From: Treponema sp.
Lineage (GTDB): Bacteria > Spirochaetota > Spirochaetia > Treponematales > Treponemataceae
DNA: 7,346 bases
Assembly: GCA_016297805.1 (NCBI GenBank)
Contig: JAEDFX010000106.1
Span: 1 to 7,346 of the forward strand
Reading direction: 5' to 3'
Part shown: positions 6,047 through 7,346 of the stretch, piece by piece
How the letters are laid out: every line of letters begins with the position of its first letter
Numbering within the stretch: position 1 is the stretch's first letter
Program-made: the position numbers and the translations under genes
Notes under the pieces: model-generated
The model's database searches: none
What the model was told of the DNA's origin: nothing
The model's input: only the letters and a program-made list of their open reading frames with translations

Positions 6047-7315
6047 ATGATTAAGACTGTAAAAGACGTTGATTTGAAAGGTAAACGTATTATTATGCGC
6101 GTTGACTTCAACGTACCAATGAAGGATGGAGTTGTACAGGATGATACACGTATCATGGCTGCTCTCCCAACAATCAAATATATCCTTGAACAGAGCCCAC
6201 GTTCTCTCGTTCTTATGAGCCACCTCGGCGATCCTAAAAAGGACGTTAAAAAAGCTCAGGAAAAAGCTGAAAAAGCAGGAAAAACTTGGACAGATGCTGA
6301 TGCTGAAAAATTCATCAACGGTAAAAACCGCATGGCTCCAGTTGTAAAATACTTTGCTGAAAAGCTGGGAAAAGAAGTTACATTCCTTCCAGATGCCCTT
6401 GGACAGAAAGCTGCAATCGATGCTCTTCCAGAAGGTGCAGTTGCAATGTTGGAAAACGTTCGCTTCCACAAAGAAGAAACATCTAAAGATGCTGCAGAAC
6501 GTGATGTAATGGCTAAAGAACTTGCTTCTTACGGTGATATTTTCGTAAACGATGCTTTTGGTACAGCTCACCGCGATCAGGCTTCTACAGCTTCTATCGC
6601 TAAATTCATGCCAGTTCCATCAGTTGGTGGTTTCTTGATGGAAAAAGAAGTTAAATACATCCAGCCAATGGTAACAAATCCAGAAAAACCAATGACAGCA
6701 ATCATCGGTGGTGCAAAAGTATCATCAAAAATCGCTGTTCTTGAAAGCCTTATGAAGAACGCTTCAACACTCATCGTTGGTGGTGGTATGGCTTATACAT
6801 TCCTTAAAGCACAGGGACACGAAGTTGGTCGTTCACTTGTAGAAGATGACTTCCTTGATACAGCTAAAGACCTTTTGGCTAAAGCTGCTGAAAAGAACGT
6901 TAAGATTCTTCTTCCAGTTGACCACGTTGGTGCTGCAGAATTCGCAGATAAAGACCCAGTTGCAGTAGATGCAGTTGATCTTCCAGCTGACCTTATGGGT
7001 CTTGATGTTGGTCCAAAAACTGTTGCTCTCTACAAAGATGCAATCTTGGCTTCTAAATCAATCGTTTGGAACGGACCAGTTGGAGTATTCGAATTTGAAA
7101 ACTTTGCAAAAGGTACAGAAGCTGTTGCACGTCTTGTAGCTGAAGCTACTGGTAAAGGTGCTATGACTGTAGTTGGTGGTGGTGATTCTGTTGCTGCTGT
7201 TAACAAGTTCAATTTGGCAGACAAAATGAGCCACGTTTCAACAGGTGGTGGAGCTTCCCTCGAATTCCTCGAAGGAAAAACATTACCAGGTATAGCAATA
7301 TTAGCTACAAAGTAG
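6047..7315 (+). CDS. pgk: Phosphoglycerate kinase
   Basis: Glycolytic cytoplasmic enzyme that transfers phosphate from 1,3-bisphosphoglycerate to ADP, giving ATP and 3-phosphoglycerate. The substrate-binding N-domain shows RVDFNVP (18-24, with Asp20 and Asn22), DDTR with Arg35, SHLG with His59, ENVRFHKEE with Arg139, and NDAFGTAHR with Arg176. The nucleotide-binding C-domain shows GGAKVSSKI (221-229), DVGPKT (320-325), WNGPVGVFE (341-349), GGGD (377-380) and STGGGASLEFLEG (398-410). At 422 residues it is longer than the usual 390-400; the extra length is a Lys/Ala/Glu-rich stretch at about 64-93. The Arg of the canonical SHLGRP loop is Asp62 here. The start has AAGGAG (6035-6040) six bases upstream. 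Codon choice is more G+C-rich and uniform than in the preceding genes, as expected for high expression. Its last six codons and stop lie inside a long inverted repeat. Confidence 0.98.
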   Translation: MIKTVKDVDLKGKRIIMRVDFNVPMKDGVVQDDTRIMAALPTIKYILEQSPRSLVLMSHLGDPKKDVKKAQEKAEKAGKTWTDADAEKFINGKNRMAPVVKYFAEKLGKEVTFLPDALGQKAAIDALPEGAVAMLENVRFHKEETSKDAAERDVMAKELASYGDIFVNDAFGTAHRDQASTASIAKFMPVPSVGGFLMEKEVKYIQPMVTNPEKPMTAIIGGAKVSSKIAVLESLMKNASTLIVGGGMAYTFLKAQGHEVGRSLVEDDFLDTAKDLLAKAAEKNVKILLPVDHVGAAEFADKDPVAVDAVDLPADLMGLDVGPKTVALYKDAILASKSIVWNGPVGVFEFENFAKGTEAVARLVAEATGKGAMTVVGGGDSVAAVNKFNLADKMSHVSTGGGASLEFLEGKTLPGIAILATK

Positions 7316-7325
7316 CTAATATTGC
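7295..7325 (+). repeat. Perfect 14-bp inverted repeat spanning the pgk stop codon
   Basis: GCAATATTAGCTAC (7295-7308) and GTAGCTAATATTGC (7312-7325) are exact complements separated by AAA (7309-7311). The left arm encodes the last residues of Pgk, and the TAG stop (7313-7315) is in the right arm. The stem is AT-rich and no T-run follows directly (the next bases are GTGCGAGTTTTGC), so it is not a textbook Rho-independent terminator. It may still halt transcription, protect the 3' end of the mRNA, or slow ribosomes at termination. Its lower edge overlaps a second small inverted repeat, TTGCG (7322-7326) with CGCAA (7342-7346), which reaches the window end and may be incomplete. Confidence 0.6.
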
Positions 7326-7346
7326 GTGCGAGTTTTGCATCCGCAA

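Noticed and set aside
5969..6571. Leftward 200-residue open frame over the start of pgk
   Set aside because: It is rich in Phe, Cys and Ser and antisense to the strongly conserved N-domain of Pgk, a typical shadow of a codon-biased gene.
1..7346. CRISPR arrays, tRNA or rRNA genes, transposases
   Set aside because: No regularly spaced direct repeats, cloverleaf sequences, rRNA segments or transposase-like reading frames were seen on either strand.

Overview
The window is AT-rich (roughly 30-35% G+C by eye across the two signalling genes) and densely coded. It most resembles a host-associated or anaerobic spirochaete of the Treponema type. That is an inference from three things: the long 422-residue phosphoglycerate kinase with an extra charged stretch after SHLGDP, the radical SAM/SPASM protein, and the membrane-bound GGDEF-EAL receptors. 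No 16S rRNA or other phylogenetic marker is present.

Layout, left to right. Positions 1-283 (minus) hold a thioredoxin gene that runs off the left edge. Positions 342-1268 (minus) hold a radical SAM/SPASM protein, 58 bases upstream of the thioredoxin gene on the same strand, so the two may be co-transcribed. A divergent AT-rich intergenic region (1269-1378) separates this leftward pair from a rightward pair, 1379-3664 and 3664-5961. These encode two paralogous membrane proteins with the same architecture: about seven membrane helices, a PAS-like domain, a degenerate GGDEF domain and an EAL domain. They overlap by one base and are probably translationally coupled. After an 85-base gap comes pgk (6047-7315), with stronger, higher-G+C codon choice. 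A perfect 14-bp inverted repeat lies across its stop codon. No stretch longer than about 110 bases lacks a gene.

How the genes work together: the paralogue pair looks like a two-receptor c-di-GMP phosphodiesterase module. Both GGDEF signature motifs are destroyed, each differently, while the EAL catalytic residues are kept. Thioredoxin and pgk are housekeeping genes. The radical SAM enzyme has no recognised substrate.

The most unusual signal is inside the radical SAM gene. A block of about 99 bp (722-820), 61% G+C by direct count over 721-820, is made of several short hairpins and repeated GTAGC/GTTAC words. It is exactly 33 codons long, stop-free in the gene frame, and encodes a Ser/Thr/Pro/Ala-rich linker between the radical SAM barrel and the SPASM region. 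It looks like a palindromic mobile repeat that has inserted in frame and been retained in the protein, comparable in style to the Rickettsia palindromic elements.
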